From the NCBI RefSeq assembly GCF_040393045.1, contig NZ_JBEBUX010000003.1:1-64000 (forward strand): a DNA stretch of 64,000 bases. The letters are read 5' to 3'. Below are positions 52,915 through 62,129 of the stretch, piece by piece. The translations under genes and the position numbers were made by a program. This DNA is from Pollutimonas bauzanensis_A. Its GTDB lineage: Bacteria; Pseudomonadota; Gammaproteobacteria; Burkholderiales; Burkholderiaceae_B. Positions within the stretch are counted from its first letter, which is position 1, and every line of letters starts with the position of its first letter. The notes under the pieces were generated by a model. That model saw only the letters and a program-made list of their open reading frames with translations. It did no database searches and was not told the DNA's origin.

Positions 52915-54414
52915 TTAACGACGGTTCCGGTTTGATTGAGGGTCAAGGCGATTATCGATATAAGCCTGTCCGCGCAACTGGCTGAGCCAATCCTCGAATG
53001 CGGGCTCTATACGGCGCTGGAACAGAATCTGCCGGGCCTGCATACGCTTATACTCGTTCTCCATATTTTTGGTGCGACGCTCGATCACCTGAATAACGTG
53101 CCAGCCAAACTGCGACTTGACGGGCGGGCTGATTTGGCCGGGTTCAAGCGCGTTCATCGCCTGTTCAAATGCGGGGACGGTCTCGCCCGGCGTGAGCCAA
53201 CCCAGATCCCCGCCTAGCGGTGCCGAAGTGTCTTCGGAATAGCGCTTGGCCAAATCTTCGAACTTTTCACCGTTGGCGAGACGTTCAAGCAATTGCTTCA
53301 GAATAGTCTCGGCCTTGGTGTCGGACATGACCTTGGAGCTTTTTATCAGAATATGGCGGGCATGGGTTTGCGTAACCATCATAGGCCCTTGCTCCTGGAT
53401 CGGCTGATTCGCAGGTGCAGCGGCCTGGGCCTGCCCGGGAGCAGTGGCCGGACCTCTATTGGGCTGGCCGCGCGTCAAGACCTTGAGAATATGAAAGCCA
53501 TTTCCGCTTTGGATGATGCCGGAGATTTCGCCAGCCTTGAGGTTTTCGGTCGCTTGCAAAAACAGATCCGGCCAGTCGTTGGCCTGCCGTACGCCCAGCT
53601 CGCCGCCGTTAAGCGCCTGAGGATCGTCGGATGATGCCGCCGCCACACCGGCGAAATCGGCGCCCCCGCGTACACGAGCCAAAAGCCCTTCAGCCTTTTT
53701 ACGCAATTCCTGGACCCGCGCCGATGGCGCGCCTTCGGGAACGGCGACCAAAATCTGCGCCAGGCCCAATATTTGCGGACCGCTTTGCTGCGCCGGCGCT
53801 TGTTCCGACTGCGGCCCTAAGGGCGCTTGCTGCCCTGCCGCCATTTGCCCACTTTGATTCTTCAGGAACGCATCGATTTCGGCATCTGAAATTACGACGG
53901 TGCTATCAACTGCACGCTGTCGCAGAAGGTCCATACGGACCTCCTTGTGCAGATTCTTCATGTAGGCATCCCAGGTTATGCCGGACTTCTCGACTTCCTG
54001 GCGCAAGCGCTCAACACTTAGCTTGTTGCGCTGGGCCACCGTCCGGACTGCCTGTTCGGCCTGCGCGTCGGAAACATGAATACCCAGGCGATCAGCCTCC
54101 TGACGTTCAATTTCCTCCATGATCATGCGCTGCAATACCTGTTTCTGCAAAACGGATTGATCGGGCACTGGAATCTTCTGGCGTTGCAATTGTTGCTGCG
54201 CCAGGCGCGCCTCGGTATTGACCTGCTGCAAGGTAATGACCTTCTGATTCACGACGGCGGCAATGCCATCGACAAACTGCGAAGACTTTTGCACGGAGGC
54301 AGGCTCGGCCGTTTGGACAGCTGGTTTAGCAGCTAACGCAGCGCCTGACGATGCCATGCCCAGAATTGGAATCAAAACGGACACAAGCTGGCGCTTAGCA
54401 TGCACACTACGCAT
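52915..54414 (-). CDS. surA: Peptidyl-prolyl cis-trans isomerase SurA, outer-membrane protein chaperone
   Basis: Periplasmic chaperone for beta-barrel proteins such as LptD. 499 residues with signal peptide. Seen: N-terminal chaperone domain (FVDGIAAVVNQKVITLQQVN, RMIMEEIERQEADRLGIHVS), a first parvulin domain (SDDPQALNGGELGVRQANDW) and a second (ARHILIKSS, RYSEDTSAPLGGDLGWLTPG, QFGWHVIQVIERR), then a C-terminal helix. The linker has an unusual Gln/Ala/Pro stretch. Start codon shares one base with the lptD stop. Confidence 0.96.
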   Translation of the reverse strand: MRSVHAKRQLVSVLIPILGMASSGAALAAKPAVQTAEPASVQKSSQFVDGIAAVVNQKVITLQQVNTEARLAQQQLQRQKIPVPDQSVLQKQVLQRMIMEEIERQEADRLGIHVSDAQAEQAVRTVAQRNKLSVERLRQEVEKSGITWDAYMKNLHKEVRMDLLRQRAVDSTVVISDAEIDAFLKNQSGQMAAGQQAPLGPQSEQAPAQQSGPQILGLAQILVAVPEGAPSARVQELRKKAEGLLARVRGGADFAGVAAASSDDPQALNGGELGVRQANDWPDLFLQATENLKAGEISGIIQSGNGFHILKVLTRGQPNRGPATAPGQAQAAAPANQPIQEQGPMMVTQTHARHILIKSSKVMSDTKAETILKQLLERLANGEKFEDLAKRYSEDTSAPLGGDLGWLTPGETVPAFEQAMNALEPGQISPPVKSQFGWHVIQVIERRTKNMENEYKRMQARQILFQRRIEPAFEDWLSQLRGQAYIDNRLDPQSNRNRR

Positions 54415-56795
54415 TATTCATACCTCTCGAAGGTGGTTTTTTCGGGTACTGGTGGAGTGATGGACCGATAACTTGAAATCCGGTCACTTAGCAATCTCAT
54501 GGGGTCGGTGCCAAGCGAGCCCAGGCCAGAAAGTTCCAGCTGGAAGAACATCGCTGTGTTCACTTGTTCTTTTGATACAGCATAACGCTGCATCACGACC
54601 CGGCCGACCCAGCAGCAATCGCCCTTGTATTCCAAGCCGAAAATCGACTGGGTGCTGCGCTTTTCCTGCAAGGAATAGTCGTAACGACCAAGGGCGTAGA
54701 CGTGTTTGCTCAATGGCCACTGGCCTGCCACACTGACCTGCTCACGCGTCTTGTCATCAAGCGGGTTATAGACATAACCTGGGTCTGAGTAAGCGCGCGG
54801 ATCGCGCTCGTAGCGATAGGAGGTGGACAAGCTGGCCAGGCGCTTGGGTTCCCAACGGAAACCTGCCGTCATGCGGTTGCGATCTCTGGATTCGGGATTG
54901 AACTGCGCATCAAAACGCACATTCAAGGTATCGGTAAGGGCAGCATTTGCGCCAATCAGGTAATCGGATTTCTTGTCAGTGCGGGGCTTGCCGCCTCGAC
55001 CCAACGTTACCCGCTGATCAGAGAAATAAATACGTTGTGCAGCCGACAGTGACAAGCGCTCGAAACCGCTGTCGGCGTCAAGCCAGCGCGTGGTCAGGCC
55101 CACCGTCACCTGATTGGCTTCAGCAATGCGATCCCAGCCGCCACTGAATATGTTCTCGTCAAAGGCCTGAGCGAAATTGAACGAAGCAATACCGGTGTCA
55201 TACACAGGTAGCTGCGATTGATCGCGATATGGCACATTCAGGTAATAAACCCGCGGCTCTAGCGTCTGGATGGAGTCATTGCCGAACAGGCTCGCCTTGC
55301 GCTCGAAAGTCATGCCGGAATCGATCGACATGATGGGCAGCACTCGTGACTCGGTTTTGGGGTAGCCCGGATACAGACGGGCCGGATACCAGTCGGTATT
55401 GTACTGGCTCATGTGCACGCCAACCTTGGGCGTTACATACCAGCCGGCACGAACGATAGGATAGGCCACGGTGGTATAAGAAGAAAACCGTGTTCCATTG
55501 GGGGCAATCCGCGTGTCTTTGAAAGCGCTGAACTTGTCGATATCGCCCGAATAAAACGGCATCTCGAACCGCGTGGCGTAGTTGTCGGATTGAACATCGA
55601 ACCCGCCCCAGTTATAACGCGCGCCACGCACGTACAGTTCGGGAAGCTTGTTGTACTGTGGTCTCAGATAGTTGGCCGTGCTGTCTTGCAGCGTTTGATA
55701 GGTGTAGGCATACAGCGATGCATTGAAATATTTGTAGCCGCTCCAATTAAGGCCGGCGCTGCTTGGCAAATACGTATTCGTCGCCTCGTTCAGGCCCAAT
55801 GATGAAAAGTCGCGAAAATAATCGTCATCGGATACCCGCCGCACGTCGAACGAGGCGCTCAGCCCCCCGCCCAACCTCTGGCGATGCTGCCAGGAATAAT
55901 ACCAGCGGTTCTTGTCGGCTACTTTATCATTGTTCAAGTAAGTACCAAACACCTGCCCGGTATAGCCGCTGCCCAAATAACGGAATTCAGCGCCCAGCTG
56001 CGCTCCGCGCTTGGCCATGTAGCGCGGGATCAGCGTCGCGTCGTAATTGGGTGCGAGATTGAAATAATACGGTGTCGATACCTCGATGCCGCCGGAACTG
56101 GATGTGCCATAGGTCGGGATCAAAAAGCCTGACTTGCGTTCTTTGCGGATAGGAAACGTCAGATAAGGCGAATACAGAATAGGGACTTTTTTGAAGTACA
56201 ACACGCCATTGCGCGCAATACCCTCGTTATCTTCGTAATGCAGGTCAACCCGGGATGACTTGATATACCAGGCAGGATCAGGGCACGGGCAACCGGAATA
56301 GGTGACGTCGGTCAGCCTCATGTGGTCGCGGCTAAGGATATCGGCGCGCGTGGCCTTGCCGCCGCCGCCCGTCGCGCCCAGCCAAAAATTCGGATCGTTG
56401 ACTTCGCCGGTTTCGCTATTGATGTTGTAATTGAGTTCGGGGCCAGTCACGATACTGGCATCGCGCATGATAAGTCCATTGCCGCGCACCCTCACCTGCC
56501 CCGTAGACCGCTGGTAGTCGATGTAATCGCCCTTGACCACCGAGTCGATACGGCGCACTTCAGCCTTGCCTGTCAGCTTAACCAGCCCGTCGGCATCGGA
56601 CTCCATCTTGTCGCCCACCATGAACGAAGTGATGTCGTCATCTTCTACATTTCTATGCAGCTGCAAGTTGGGGGCGACCCGTAACTGCGGCTTGGCGGAA
56701 CCCGTGCCTGTGTCGGTATCGACGCCAGGCTGCTGTGCCTGCGCCGCCGACACGCCAGCGATCGCTAAAAGAATTGTCCACCAAACCAAACGCAC
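54414..56795 (-). CDS. lptD: LPS-assembly outer-membrane protein LptD
   Basis: The outer-membrane barrel that places LPS in the outer leaflet. 793 residues with a signal peptide (VWWTILLAIAGVSAAQAQ). Seen: an N-terminal OstA domain (MESDADGLVKLTGKAEVRRI, VKGDYIDYQRSTGQVRVRGN, YNINSETGEVNDPNFWLGA) and the barrel start FPIRKERKSGFLIPTYGTSS. Disulphide Cys: CPC near residue 165-170 and a CC pair near the C-terminus (GDCCWVGRVVMQ), matching the cross-domain bonds of LptD. Opens lptD-surA-rsmA. Confidence 0.97.
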   Translation of the reverse strand: MRLVWWTILLAIAGVSAAQAQQPGVDTDTGTGSAKPQLRVAPNLQLHRNVEDDDITSFMVGDKMESDADGLVKLTGKAEVRRIDSVVKGDYIDYQRSTGQVRVRGNGLIMRDASIVTGPELNYNINSETGEVNDPNFWLGATGGGGKATRADILSRDHMRLTDVTYSGCPCPDPAWYIKSSRVDLHYEDNEGIARNGVLYFKKVPILYSPYLTFPIRKERKSGFLIPTYGTSSSGGIEVSTPYYFNLAPNYDATLIPRYMAKRGAQLGAEFRYLGSGYTGQVFGTYLNNDKVADKNRWYYSWQHRQRLGGGLSASFDVRRVSDDDYFRDFSSLGLNEATNTYLPSSAGLNWSGYKYFNASLYAYTYQTLQDSTANYLRPQYNKLPELYVRGARYNWGGFDVQSDNYATRFEMPFYSGDIDKFSAFKDTRIAPNGTRFSSYTTVAYPIVRAGWYVTPKVGVHMSQYNTDWYPARLYPGYPKTESRVLPIMSIDSGMTFERKASLFGNDSIQTLEPRVYYLNVPYRDQSQLPVYDTGIASFNFAQAFDENIFSGGWDRIAEANQVTVGLTTRWLDADSGFERLSLSAAQRIYFSDQRVTLGRGGKPRTDKKSDYLIGANAALTDTLNVRFDAQFNPESRDRNRMTAGFRWEPKRLASLSTSYRYERDPRAYSDPGYVYNPLDDKTREQVSVAGQWPLSKHVYALGRYDYSLQEKRSTQSIFGLEYKGDCCWVGRVVMQRYAVSKEQVNTAMFFQLELSGLGSLGTDPMRLLSDRISSYRSITPPVPEKTTFERYE

Positions 56796-56911
56796 GAGTA
56801 TTTTGCCCCCGAAGAAAACTGACTATATTTTGGCACAACTGCCGACCCGTAATGATTGGCGACCCGGTATTATAGAGAAGCTGGCGTGCACATGGTTCGC
56901 AAGCCGGCTAA

Positions 56912-57979
56912 TTGTTATGCTCCCACACCTCATCATGGAAAAAAACCTTGAACTCCAGCGCTGAATCCCGTCTACCGACACTAAAGAACTGGCTGCAGGG
57001 CGTTGCCGGCAGCCTCGAACTGGACATAGACTCATTAAAACCCGCATCCAGCGATGCCAGTTTTCGGCGTTATTACCGCCTTCAGACGCCGTCGGGCACG
57101 GCTATCGTCATGGATGCGCCGCCCGAACAGGAAGATTGCCGCCCGTTCATCCACGTAACAGGCCTGCTTGCACAAGCAGGGCTGGATGTGCCCGCCATCT
57201 TGGCGCAGAATCTGGAACAAGGCTTTCTACTACTGTCCGATCTGGGCGAGCAGACCTATTATCAAGCCATACAGGCCGGTCTGGATGATACCCGCCTGCA
57301 AAAAATGTATCGCGATGCAATTACCGCACTGGTACGAATGCAGCAAGCCCAGACTACCGGTTTGCCCGCCTACGACGCTGATCGCCTGTCTCAAGAGCTG
57401 GCCGTCTTCCCTGAATGGTATGCGCAACGACATTGCAACGCTGTCCTGACCGAAGCGGAACAAGTCGTCCTGCAAGAAGCTTTTTCCGCCCTCATCACCG
57501 ACAATGTAAAGCAGCCAAGCGTGCTGGTGCACAGGGACTTCCATTCCCCAAATCTGATGCTGGGCGAAGCGGGGCACAATCCTGGCATTATCGACTACCA
57601 GGATGCGCTGGCCGGCCCCCTAAGCTATGACATTGCCTCGCTGGTCATGGATGCCCGCACGACCTGGGAAGAACCGCAGCAACTGGACTGGGCTATACGG
57701 TACTGGGAAGCCGCTCGCACAGCGGGGCTCGCCGTACCTGCCGATTTTTCCGACTTCCATCGCGCCTATGAATGGATGGGTCTGCAACGCAATCTTCGCA
57801 TTCTGGGCGTGTTCGCCAGGCTTTCATACCGTGACAACAAGCACCACTACCTGGACCACATGCCACGGGTCAATACCTATGTGCGTCAAGTAGCGGGTCG
57901 CTATCACGTTTTCCGGCCATTGCTAAGGCTGCTGGACAAACTGGAAAACCGCCAGGTCGTCAGCGGATACACCTTTTAA
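56912..57979 (+). CDS. amgK: N-acetylmuramate/N-acetylglucosamine kinase AmgK
   Basis: Anomeric sugar kinase of the peptidoglycan-recycling bypass around UDP-GlcNAc synthesis. APH-like fold. Seen: SDASFRRYYRLQTPSGTAIV, FLLLSDLGEQTYYQ, the catalytic VLVHRDFHSPNLMLG and IIDYQDALAGPLSYDIASL. No in-frame ATG is visible at the N-terminus. TTG at 56912 or 56948 (TTGAACTCCAGC) are the candidates, giving about 355 or 343 residues. Stop overlaps the murU ATG by one base. Divergent from lptD. Confidence 0.92.
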   Translation: MLCSHTSSWKKTLNSSAESRLPTLKNWLQGVAGSLELDIDSLKPASSDASFRRYYRLQTPSGTAIVMDAPPEQEDCRPFIHVTGLLAQAGLDVPAILAQNLEQGFLLLSDLGEQTYYQAIQAGLDDTRLQKMYRDAITALVRMQQAQTTGLPAYDADRLSQELAVFPEWYAQRHCNAVLTEAEQVVLQEAFSALITDNVKQPSVLVHRDFHSPNLMLGEAGHNPGIIDYQDALAGPLSYDIASLVMDARTTWEEPQQLDWAIRYWEAARTAGLAVPADFSDFHRAYEWMGLQRNLRILGVFARLSYRDNKHHYLDHMPRVNTYVRQVAGRYHVFRPLLRLLDKLENRQVVSGYTF

Positions 57980-58671
57980 TGCGCGCAATGATTCTTGCAG
58001 CGGGACGCGGCGAACGCATGCGCCCGTTAACCGACCATACCCCCAAGCCCTTGTTGCAAGTGGGCGGCAAACCCCTGATCGTATGGCATATAGAACGCCT
58101 GGCACGTGCAGGCATTAGCGATCTGGTCATCAACACTTCATGGTTGGGCGACCAGATACAGCAAACGCTTGGCGACGGAAGCCGCTACGGAGCGCGCATT
58201 TCCTATTCGCCCGAGTCTACAGCGCTGGAAACCGCTGGCGGCATTGCACAAGCCCTGCCTTTTTTCCAGGATCAGCCGTTTCTCGTAATCAACGGCGACG
58301 TCTGGTGCGATTGGGATCCGGCCCAGGCCGAACTGGTCGCAGCTGGCCTTAGTGAAGATGCCCAAGCCTGGCTGCTGCTGGTCGATAACCCGCCCCAGCA
58401 TCCCGACGGGGATTTCCGCTTGCATGCTTCAGGGCTGGTCGCCGACAAAAATGCAGGTGCTGGCGCAGCAACGTTTACCTTTGCCGGAATAGGCATATAC
58501 CGTCCAGACCTGTTCAAAGATATTGGCGAACAGCAGGCGGCCCCGCTGGCTCCCCTGCTTCGGCAAGCCATGGCTGCGCAGCACGTATTCGGTATGCACC
58601 ACCCGGGGCAATGGATAGATGTTGGTACCCCCGATCGCCTCGGCCAACTGGATAAGGCGCTGCGCTGCTAG
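57979..58671 (+). CDS. murU: N-acetylmuramate alpha-1-phosphate uridylyltransferase MurU
   Basis: Nucleotidyltransferase that makes UDP-MurNAc from MurNAc-1-phosphate. 230 residues. Seen: AMILAAGRGERMRPLTDHTP, KPLLQVGGKPLIVWHIERLA, ALETAGGIAQALPFF, FLVINGDVWCDWDP and WIDVGTPDRL, as in the MurU group of sugar-1-phosphate NTP transferases. It is coupled to amgK by a 1-bp overlap. The pair is known to give intrinsic fosfomycin tolerance in Pseudomonas; here that is inference. Confidence 0.94.
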   Translation: MRAMILAAGRGERMRPLTDHTPKPLLQVGGKPLIVWHIERLARAGISDLVINTSWLGDQIQQTLGDGSRYGARISYSPESTALETAGGIAQALPFFQDQPFLVINGDVWCDWDPAQAELVAAGLSEDAQAWLLLVDNPPQHPDGDFRLHASGLVADKNAGAGAATFTFAGIGIYRPDLFKDIGEQQAAPLAPLLRQAMAAQHVFGMHHPGQWIDVGTPDRLGQLDKALRC

Positions 58672-58847
58672 CGTATGCAGCTGGCGCACGCTACACTTGA
58701 AAAGCAGATTAATTCTATGTATCGAAATTTGCCAATTCGAAACCAAGCCCATCAAGCCCCGCAACAAGTCATAAATACCGTTTATGCTTTAGGGTTTTTC
58801 GGCAATGGATCCGCCTGATTCCCCTTGCCCTGCAATACAGGAAATAA

Positions 58848-59558
58848 ATGCCCATGTTCGGAAAGTCTAACCGCCGCGTCTTCCAGCCAACGGCCTACGG
58901 CAATAGCCGCCGCGCACGACGCATACCCCGATGGCTGGTCTTAATGCTGACGGGGATAGTACTGGGCGCGGGAGGCTTGCTGTTTCTGCAGAAAAGCTAT
59001 GGGCCGACGCGGCTTACAGTCGAACAATCGGAACAGTTGCACTATGACTTGAACAGCAGCAATATGGATAAGCAGCGCCTGCAATCGCAGCTTAACCAGC
59101 AAGGGAATGAGCTGAAAGTTGCCCGCACCACCGTGGAAAAGCAGGCTTCCCAGCTGAAACAAGTCACAGCACAAGTCGGGAAACTCACTGCGGACCTTCA
59201 GCTTTTCGCCGACGCGATGCCGCCAGACCCACGCGGAACATCGCCTGGCATTCGCGCAGCCTCGTTCAGCAACGACGCCGGGCAGTTGGCGTACCAGATA
59301 CTGGTAATGCAGGACAAAGGCAAAACCGATAAATTCATCGGTGAAGTCGAACTCGTCGTTGCCGGGCGTTACCCGAATGGAAAAAACGCCAATATCGACC
59401 TTGCGCCCTTCAACATCGAACTGGAACAATATACCCACGCACGTGGCGCGCTCCCGTTGCCAGAAGGCTTCACCGCACGTCAGGTTACGATCAAAATAAC
59501 GCAGCAAGGCTCGAAAAAGCTTAGCGCCACACGCACCCTGCGCGTCGCAGCGCGCTAA
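58848..59558 (+). CDS. DUF6776-like single-pass membrane protein with coiled coil
   Basis: 236 residues. A basic N-terminus (SNRRVFQPTAYGNSRRARR) leads into one membrane helix (LVLMLTGIVLGAGGLLFLQ), then a coiled coil (about 60-120, LNQQGNELKVARTTVEKQAS), and a C-terminal globular region (DLAPFNIELEQYTHARGALP). I would place it in the DUF6776 family, function unknown. It probably sits in the periplasm. ATG has AGGAAATAA before it. A GC-rich hairpin follows the stop. Confidence 0.78.
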   Translation: MPMFGKSNRRVFQPTAYGNSRRARRIPRWLVLMLTGIVLGAGGLLFLQKSYGPTRLTVEQSEQLHYDLNSSNMDKQRLQSQLNQQGNELKVARTTVEKQASQLKQVTAQVGKLTADLQLFADAMPPDPRGTSPGIRAASFSNDAGQLAYQILVMQDKGKTDKFIGEVELVVAGRYPNGKNANIDLAPFNIELEQYTHARGALPLPEGFTARQVTIKITQQGSKKLSATRTLRVAAR

Positions 59559-59560
59559 GG

Positions 59561-59583
59561 TAGCGCGGCCGGCGGCCGCGCTA
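59561..59583. other. Perfect GC-rich hairpin between convergent genes
   Basis: TAGCGCGGCC-GGC-GGCCGCGCTA, a 10-bp stem with a 3-base loop, placed 2 bp after the DUF6776 stop and 6 bp before the stop of the convergent ABC ATPase gene. No U tract on either strand, so classical termination is doubtful, but the position fits a transcript end for both. Confidence 0.55.
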
Positions 59584-59589
59584 TGGGCC

Positions 59590-60318
59590 TTACTTAACGT
59601 GCTGCAAGAAATCCTTCAAACGCTGGCTGGGCGGATTGACGAGTAGTTCGCTGGGAGGCCCATCTTCAGCAATTTTTCCACCATCAATGAATATCAGGCG
59701 GCTGCCCACCTTGCGGGCGAATTCCATTTCGTGCGTGACCACGACCATGGTCATGCCGCCTTCGGCCACATCTTGCATCACTTTCAACACCTCATGACGC
59801 AGCTCGGGATCAAGCGCCGAAGTGGGCTCGTCGAACAGCATTAACTTAGGGCGGATCGCCAGTGCACGGGCAATGGCGACACGCTGTTGCTGTCCACCCG
59901 AAAGTTCACCCGGATAATGATCCACTTTTTCCGCCAGCCCAACCTTCCCCAGCAAAACGATGGCTTCTTCCCTGGCTTGCTTGCGCGTGCACCCTCGCGT
60001 GTGCACGGGGCCGAACATCACGTTTTCCAGGGCGGTAAGCTGGGGAAACAAATTGAACTGCTGGAACACCATGCCGGCTTCCCGACGCAGTTCGCGCACT
60101 TGCGCATCGCTACCGCGCACACTAAGGCCGTTAACGATGATGTCGCCGCTTTGGATAGTTTCCAGGACATTGATACAGCGTAAAAATGTGGATTTCCCCG
60201 ACCCCGACGGCCCTACCACCACGACGACTTCACCTTCTTCGATAGTAAGGTCTATACCATTGAGCACGGTGCTGGGGCCGAACTTCTTAACGACGTTTTT
60301 AAACTCGACGATACTCAT
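59590..60318 (-). CDS. glnQ: Polar amino acid ABC transporter ATP-binding protein (GlnQ-like)
   Basis: ATPase of a glutamine/polar amino acid importer. 242 residues. Seen: VKKFGPSTVLNGIDLTIEEG, VVGPSGSGKSTFLRCINVLE (Walker A), GMVFQQFNLFPQLTALENVM, LSGGQQQRVAIARALAIRPK, MLFDEPTSALDPELRHEVLK and VVTHEMEFARKVGSRLIFID, the PAAT-family standard. Start overlaps the permease stop by 4 bp. Last gene of the SBP-permease-ATPase operon. Confidence 0.95.
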   Translation of the reverse strand: MSIVEFKNVVKKFGPSTVLNGIDLTIEEGEVVVVVGPSGSGKSTFLRCINVLETIQSGDIIVNGLSVRGSDAQVRELRREAGMVFQQFNLFPQLTALENVMFGPVHTRGCTRKQAREEAIVLLGKVGLAEKVDHYPGELSGGQQQRVAIARALAIRPKLMLFDEPTSALDPELRHEVLKVMQDVAEGGMTMVVVTHEMEFARKVGSRLIFIDGGKIAEDGPPSELLVNPPSQRLKDFLQHVK

Positions 60319-61154
60319 ACGATTTGCGTCCTGTGTTCGATAAACTTCAGGGTCAGCGCAATAATCCCGGTCAGGATAAGGTAGATAACGGCAACCGCAC
60401 CCCAGATCTCGACCGAGCGAAAATTACTGGCGATAATTTCCTGCCCTTGCCGGGTCAGTTCGGCCACGCCAATAACAATGAATAGCGACGAATCCTTCAA
60501 ACTGATAATGCACTGGTTACCCATAGCCGGAATCATGCGGCGTAGTGCAACAGGCCCGATGATATAAGCCAATATCTTGTAAAAAGGCAGGCCCATGGCT
60601 TGACCTGCCTCTTTCAGCCCCTTGGGCACCGACAACAATGCACCGCGCACGATTTCGGCGATATAAGCCCCCGAGTTAATGACCAGCGTAAAAATAGCCG
60701 CCAGTAAGGCATCGATGCGCCAGCCGAAAATCAAAGGCAGCGCAAAATAAATGAACATGACCTGAACTACGATAGGCGTGCCACGTATTACCAAGATATA
60801 TAACTGCGCCAGAAATGAAAGCGCTACAGGTATATAAGCGGCGAAACGCCACAATACCGCCAATACGATTGCTGCCTGCAGCGCAAACCAGGCCCAATCA
60901 GGTACACCGGAAAGGTAGTTAACCCCTATCCACGACGCAAGCTTTATCAGAACAGAAATTGCGACCACGGAAACGACGGCGATGGCCGACGTTTTCCAGG
61001 TAACCAGCACCTTTACGTAAGTGGTAACGACACCGGACATAAAGCCAATGATGGTGCCGCCGATCAAACCCAGCAAGGTGATCTGTATTGTCATTATTGC
61101 GCCTTCGAGAAGGCTGGGCAATGCATCCCAAATGGCAGACCATTCAAATGTCAC
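60315..61154 (-). CDS. glnP: Polar amino acid ABC transporter permease (GlnP-like) with extra segment
   Basis: Membrane subunit of the same importer. 279 residues, longer than the usual about 220. Seen: the N-terminal GAIMTIQITLLGLIGGTIIG and the core RGTPIVVQVMFIYFALPLIF, SGAYIAEIVRGALLSVPKGL and the EAA loop KEAGQAMGLPFYKILAYIIG. The extra about 60 residues (about 45-110) hold two hydrophobic stretches (SAIAVVSVVAISVLIKLASW, and WAWFALQAAIVLAVLWRFAA). A terminator-like hairpin lies in front of this gene. Confidence 0.92.
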   Translation of the reverse strand: MTFEWSAIWDALPSLLEGAIMTIQITLLGLIGGTIIGFMSGVVTTYVKVLVTWKTSAIAVVSVVAISVLIKLASWIGVNYLSGVPDWAWFALQAAIVLAVLWRFAAYIPVALSFLAQLYILVIRGTPIVVQVMFIYFALPLIFGWRIDALLAAIFTLVINSGAYIAEIVRGALLSVPKGLKEAGQAMGLPFYKILAYIIGPVALRRMIPAMGNQCIISLKDSSLFIVIGVAELTRQGQEIIASNFRSVEIWGAVAVIYLILTGIIALTLKFIEHRTQIV

Positions 61155-61203
61155 GTTGATTGCCTCGAAAATTGGCGACGAAGCGGTGTTAGCTTCCCGC
61201 CGT

Positions 61204-61245
61204 AAAACGAAAAACGGCGACCGAGTGCTTACACCTGATCGCCGT
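61204..61245 (-). terminator. Terminator/attenuator between binding-protein and permease genes
   Basis: On the minus strand ACGGCGA (61245-61239) pairs with TCGCCGT (61220-61214) around an 18-base loop, followed by TTTTCGTTTT. It sits 18 bp after the glnH stop and 50 bp or more before the permease start. This would let part of the transcript end after glnH and so give more binding protein than membrane parts. Confidence 0.65.
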
Positions 61246-61263
61246 CATGAGCCAATATAAAGA

Positions 61264-62028
61264 TCAGTTGACTTGATCTGCTTTCTGGCCGAACCACTTT
61301 TGATAAAGCGCGTCGTATTGGCCATTTGCCTGAATTGCCTTCAGGGCTTTATTCACGACAGGAACCAATTCGCTGTCCTTGGGGAAGCCAATGCCGTAGA
61401 AATCGCCGCTTTTCAGGGAGCCCACGACTTTGACACGGCCTTGGCCGCTAGTCTTGGCGAAATACTGCAGATTGGGCGTATCGTGCACTACCGCATCAAC
61501 CCGGCCAGTGGCCAGCTCAAGGAAGGCATTGTCGATATTCGGGAACAGCTTGAGCTTGGCGTTCGGAACATTCGCTTTCAGGTAGTCGACGGTCGCCGTG
61601 CCAATCTTGACTGCCACAGTCTTGCCTTCGAGATCTTTGGCCGTTTTGATACTGGTATTGTCATTGCCGACCAAGATAGCCAGGCCGCTTTCATAATAAG
61701 GATCGGAAAAATCTATAACCTTCTTGCGGTCGTCGCGAATGGTGATGCCGGCCAGCGCTGCATCGATATTACGCGTTTGCAGCCCAGGAATAATACCGTT
61801 GAAGTCCATGGGGCGCAGGGTGTACTTGAGCCCGGCTTCCTTGGCAATGGCTTCCCATAGCTCGATATCGAAACCCGTGTATTTACCGTCTTGCTTGAAC
61901 TCGAATGGCACGAAGGCCGTATCGGTAGCGATAATCAGTTCTTTGTCCTGGGGTGCTGCCTGAACAGCCGGCAATACCAACGCTAGTGTCAGACCAGCCA
62001 AGACCGATTTTATTTTATTCTTGAACAT
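61264..62028 (-). CDS. glnH: Polar amino acid-binding periplasmic protein (GlnH-like)
   Basis: Binding protein of the ABC importer. 254 residues from MFKNKIKSVLAGLTLALVL at 62028, chosen because AAAGGAG lies upstream; the open frame extends to 62103 without a signal. Seen: ELIIATDTAFVPFEFKQDGK, YTGFDIELWEAIAKEAGLKY, MDFNGIIPGLQTRNIDAALA, GITIRDDRKKVIDFSDPYYE and GLAILVGNDN, the type of GlnH/HisJ. Glutamine is the likely ligand by similarity, but glutamate or others are possible. Confidence 0.93.
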   Translation of the reverse strand: MFKNKIKSVLAGLTLALVLPAVQAAPQDKELIIATDTAFVPFEFKQDGKYTGFDIELWEAIAKEAGLKYTLRPMDFNGIIPGLQTRNIDAALAGITIRDDRKKVIDFSDPYYESGLAILVGNDNTSIKTAKDLEGKTVAVKIGTATVDYLKANVPNAKLKLFPNIDNAFLELATGRVDAVVHDTPNLQYFAKTSGQGRVKVVGSLKSGDFYGIGFPKDSELVPVVNKALKAIQANGQYDALYQKWFGQKADQVN

Positions 62029-62129
62029 ACACGACTCCTTTAATGTAAGCGACGACTTCGAATACGAGTAATTCGCACGGAAGCCACTTTTGGTGACGAC
62101 CATAGAAATCTTATGGTAACCGAAAGCAC

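Noticed and set aside
58675..58818. 47-codon open frame in the same frame after the murU amber stop
   Set aside because: No ribosome site, no recognisable motif, and an open run of this length is not rare by chance. Readthrough cannot be supported.
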